A program made the position numbers and the translations under genes. A DNA stretch of 5,143 nt from Legionellales bacterium. Its GTDB lineage: Bacteria; Pseudomonadota; Gammaproteobacteria; PIVX01. Shown here piece after piece: positions 5,126 through 5,143 of the stretch. The stretch lies in the NCBI GenBank assembly GCA_013215905.1, contig JABSQI010000140.1:1-5143 (forward strand), read 5' to 3'. Position 1 is the stretch's first letter. The number at the start of each line of letters is the position of its first letter. Under the pieces are notes generated by a model, which was given only the letters and a program-made list of their open reading frames with translations, was not told where the DNA came from and searched no databases.

Positions 5126-5143
5126 ACTCTACTTTTTGTTATT

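Noticed and set aside
1..5143. Stop-codon reassignment, as in some Bacteroidota phages
   Set aside because: TAA, TGA and TAG each end a gene at a sensible position here, so nothing suggests recoding in this window.

Overview
The window looks like part of the DNA replication and recombination region of a tailed bacteriophage or related prophage. It is AT-rich (roughly 30% GC by eye). All eight genes lie on the minus strand, so transcription runs from right to left. Genes are packed with overlaps of 11 to 38 nt or gaps of 2 to 49 nt. Start codons are mostly preceded by A/T-rich leaders rather than clear Shine-Dalgarno sequences. That feature, and the style of the RusA and ssDNA-binding-like proteins, suggests a Bacteroidota (for example flavobacterial) host; this is inference, not proof. 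TAA, TGA and TAG all end genes here, so the standard code is in use.

In transcription order, 5125-2285 is a recognisable DNA module. It starts with a P-loop ATPase of the Sak4/AAA_24 type (5125-4433). Next is a protein that resembles a phage ssDNA-binding protein with an acidic, SSB-like C-terminal tail (4383-3718). A TOPRIM primase with a degenerate, cysteine-poor N-terminal domain follows (3671-2694), then a RusA-type Holliday-junction resolvase (2704-2285). A plausible division of labour is strand exchange or annealing by the ATPase with the ssDNA-binding protein, priming by the primase, and junction resolution by RusA. No helicase or DNA polymerase is in the window; they would have to be in flanking DNA.

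The second block, 2313-583, holds three consecutive genes of unknown function. They are not recognisable as known families, but they appear to be diverged paralogs of one another. Each has an N-terminal signature of the form L-x-S-x-(N/S)-x-(E/D)-D-x3-(G/A)-Y about 20 to 40 residues from the start, and a second aromatic helix motif further on. The first of them lacks an ATG and opens at an A8 run inside the end of rusA.

The left end, from 599 to the window edge, is the N-terminal 199 codons of a DUF2201-type putative metallopeptidase (HExxHxxxxH). This is the family that elsewhere pairs with VWA domains and MoxR-type AAA ATPases.

Four strong inverted repeats lie in or between these genes (4285-4317, 3684-3709, 2177-2207, 530-549). 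The two at 2177-2207 and 530-549 are inside coding sequence and are followed on the minus strand by U-rich tracts like intrinsic terminators. A 13-bp near-identical element also spans the start codons of the ssDNA-binding-like gene and the primase. These embedded signals and the paralog triplet are the least explained parts of the window. No tRNA, rRNA, CRISPR array, insertion sequence or integrase was seen.
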